Below, piece after piece: positions 62,411 through 64,000 of a DNA stretch of 64,000 nt. How positions within the stretch are numbered: the first letter of the stretch is position 1; every line of letters begins with the position of its first letter. The position numbers and the translations under genes are program-made. The DNA comes from Microbulbifer sp. GL-2 (GTDB taxonomy: Bacteria; Pseudomonadota; Gammaproteobacteria; Pseudomonadales; Cellvibrionaceae): NCBI RefSeq assembly GCF_007183175.1, contig NZ_AP019807.1, forward strand, positions 2,710,001 to 2,774,000, written 5' to 3'. The notes beneath the pieces are model-generated. The model was given only the letters and a program-made list of their open reading frames with translations. It searched no databases and was not told where the DNA came from.

Positions 62411-63885
62411 AGTGCCGGGGCCGCGCTGCTCTCTGCCTCAACCGCACTACCATTGGCGAGAATCGCGCGGCTTTCATCGTTAGCGGCGGCCAGGCGTTGC
62501 TCCTCGATGCGGCTGCTCCAGCTTAACAGCGCCTGATAGTGGCGAATATTTTGCACATAGGTTACAGGCTCCCACCCGCGTGCGTAACCGTGCTTGGTAG
62601 TCTTGTAGTACTGGCGCTTGGCCAGCAGTGGCAGGTGCTCGCGTACATCGGGCCACAGGTCTGGATTGCCGCCCATACGTTCGGTAAGGACGCGGGCGTC
62701 TTCCAGATGGCCGTAGCCGACGTTATAGGCCGCCAGCGCCATCCAGGTCCTGTCGGGTTCGCGGATGCGCTCTGGAAGCTTATTGCGGATTTGTACGATA
62801 TAGCGCGCACCACCTTCAATACTCTCTTCAGGATTAAGGCGGTTAACCCCCAGGTCTTTAGCTGTATTCAGAGTGAGCATCATCAGACCGCGCACACCGG
62901 TGCGTGAGCGGGCGCGGGGGTTCCAGTAGGACTCCTGGTAACTGAGTGCCGCCAGCAGGTGCCAATCCAGCTCGTACTGGTCGGCCACTTTTTGCATTAC
63001 ACCGCGCCACTGGGGCAGGCGCTCGCGGCTGCGTTTGGCAAATGCCTGGGCGCCGCCGACATTCAGATCGCTCACATGACCGAAAAATTCTTCGCGCAGT
63101 TGCGCAATCATGCCGTTGGTATTGGCGCGCAGCATAAACAGGCGTGCACTTTGGTACAGGCTGTCATCGTCGCTCTTGGGGAATGCCCAGGAAACCGGCT
63201 GGAATTGTGTGAGATTAAAAGCGACGGCGGTATTCGGGTAGAGGCCGCGGTGTACTGCGTAGGCATTGGAATCCACAACTGCATAGCTGTACTTGCCCTG
63301 CTGCACCATTTCCACCAGCTCCATGGCATCCACATCGGAGACTTCTTCCCAGTTTAATTGTGGATAGCGTCGTGACAGTTTTTTCAGTTCCTCTGCATGG
63401 GCACTGCCGGCGATCACTGCAACAGTCTTGCCTTTCAGGTCGCTGGTTCTGCGTGGGCGCTGTTCGCCGACACGATAAATAACCTGCTGGCGGATTTCGA
63501 AGTAGGAAGGAGCAAAGCGAACCTGCTCGCGGCGCTCAGGGGTGACGGTCAAACCGGCGGCGGCAAAATGCGCGCCCTCTTCGGGATCACGCAAAAGTGC
63601 GAACATTTCGTCCAGGTCGTGCACATCGCGGATCACCAATTTAACGCCTAGCTCTTCGGCAAAAGCGCGCAACATACCGTACTCAAAACCGGTGGGGTTG
63701 CCGGTGGCATCTTCGTAATATGTGGTGGGGCCATTCTGTGAAAGCACAATCAGCTCCCCTGAGGCCTTGATGCGCTCCAGGGTATTTGGAGCCTTACTGG
63801 CGACCAACATAGAGGCACAGCAGGATAGAGCCACCCCCTTTAATAGACGGCGGGCATAGCGCAGCATGCGGCTTCTCATCATCAT
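62407..63885 (-). CDS. mltF: Membrane-bound lytic transglycosylase MltF
   Basis: Exo-type murein transglycosylase with an amino-acid-binding-like regulatory domain. 492 aa. Signal region to about residue 30 (LKGVALSCCASML, lipobox-like but irregular). Residues 38-270 form an ABC-type solute-binding fold (SBP3), and the SLT domain (about 295-440) has the catalytic E318 in ALSYQESYWNP and the AAYNVGYGHL motif. Several in-frame Met at the N-terminus leave the start uncertain (63885, 63882, 63879 or 63867). In other gammaproteobacteria it neighbours purL, which would lie beyond the window. Confidence 0.92.
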   Translation of the reverse strand: MMMRSRMLRYARRLLKGVALSCCASMLVASKAPNTLERIKASGELIVLSQNGPTTYYEDATGNPTGFEYGMLRAFAEELGVKLVIRDVHDLDEMFALLRDPEEGAHFAAAGLTVTPERREQVRFAPSYFEIRQQVIYRVGEQRPRRTSDLKGKTVAVIAGSAHAEELKKLSRRYPQLNWEEVSDVDAMELVEMVQQGKYSYAVVDSNAYAVHRGLYPNTAVAFNLTQFQPVSWAFPKSDDDSLYQSARLFMLRANTNGMIAQLREEFFGHVSDLNVGGAQAFAKRSRERLPQWRGVMQKVADQYELDWHLLAALSYQESYWNPRARSRTGVRGLMMLTLNTAKDLGVNRLNPEESIEGGARYIVQIRNKLPERIREPDRTWMALAAYNVGYGHLEDARVLTERMGGNPDLWPDVREHLPLLAKRQYYKTTKHGYARGWEPVTYVQNIRHYQALLSWSSRIEEQRLAAANDESRAILANGSAVEAESSAAPAL

Positions 63886-64000
63886 AGGCTGTCCCCTTTA
63901 GCTCGTCCGTTGGTTTTATCGCTGTTATACCTAAGGCCTGGTGAGGGTGAAATCGCCAGGGCTTTTCCGGCCAAAGCTGGCACAGTCCGCCAATTTTACC

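Noticed and set aside
1..64000. tRNA, rRNA, CRISPR, insertion sequence or prophage
   Set aside because: None recognised by eye on either strand; no transposase, integrase, spaced repeat array or conserved RNA gene seen. Short RNAs could be missed.

Overview
This window is a gammaproteobacterial chromosome segment, most likely from a marine Cellvibrionales-type organism (Microbulbifer/Saccharophagus-like). The genus is an inference from gene order and protein style: a dcw cluster followed by lpxC, an M23 peptidase gene and secA; argJ-mutT-yacG-coaE-pilDCB next to pilA; a gltA/sdhCDAB/sucAB-lpd-sucCD block; and a Pseudomonas-like Dcd. I saw no rRNA, tRNA, CRISPR array, transposase or phage gene. 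The housekeeping genes look intact.

Layout. (1) 1-13.4 kb: division and cell wall cluster on the + strand, ftsI(partial)-murE-murF-mraY-murD-ftsW-murG-murC-ftsQ-ftsA-ftsZ, with most genes overlapping or abutting; no ddl lies between murC and ftsQ. (2) 13.4-18.8 kb: lpxC with its own promoter and terminator, an M23 peptidase, and secA. (3) 19-27.4 kb: argJ and mutT (+), yacG, coaE, pilD, pilC and pilB (-), then divergent pilA with a sigma-54-type promoter, followed by an AT-rich fatty acid hydroxylase-family gene. (4) 27.4-33 kb: the SOS mutasome operon imuA-imuB-dnaE2 (-), with two perfect LexA boxes upstream and a third, weaker one in front of dnaE2. (5) 33.1-36 kb: dcd, a YhiN/BaiN-like flavoprotein and three small genes. 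(6) 36.4-40.4 kb: a three-gene redox operon on the - strand, made of a NirB-like FAD/[2Fe-2S] protein fused to a five-helix segment with two His pairs, an 11-heme cytochrome c, and a monoheme DUF3365 lipoprotein. It looks like an electron conduit from cytoplasmic NAD(P)H to the periplasm, and it is the best candidate here for an undescribed system. A hemerythrin-like gene lies just upstream of it. (7) 41.7-54.7 kb: the TCA-cycle block, gltA (-) divergent from sdhCDAB-sucAB-lpd-sucCD (+), with several strong intergenic hairpins. (8) 54.8-56.8 kb: a DUF2239-MATE efflux operon (-) behind two tandem CCCGGG-centred palindromes. (9) 57.0-62.4 kb: a tight six-gene + strand operon that looks like an arsenosugar-type pathway (MTA phosphorylase-like, ArsS-like radical SAM, TVP38-family membrane protein, mercuric reductase-like flavoprotein, and TIGR04283- and TIGR04282-type glycosyltransferases) but has no arsM. 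(10) 62.4-63.9 kb: mltF (-), overlapping the end of that operon tail to tail.

Many long antisense open frames lie opposite the GC-rich genes and were discarded as shadows. Start codons were moved where Shine-Dalgarno spacing and family N-termini argued for it (murG, lpxC, mutT, pilA, the hydroxylase, sucA, lpd, sucC, DUF2239, mtnP, the TVP38-family gene and others). All functional calls come from reading motifs and recalling families; no database search was run.
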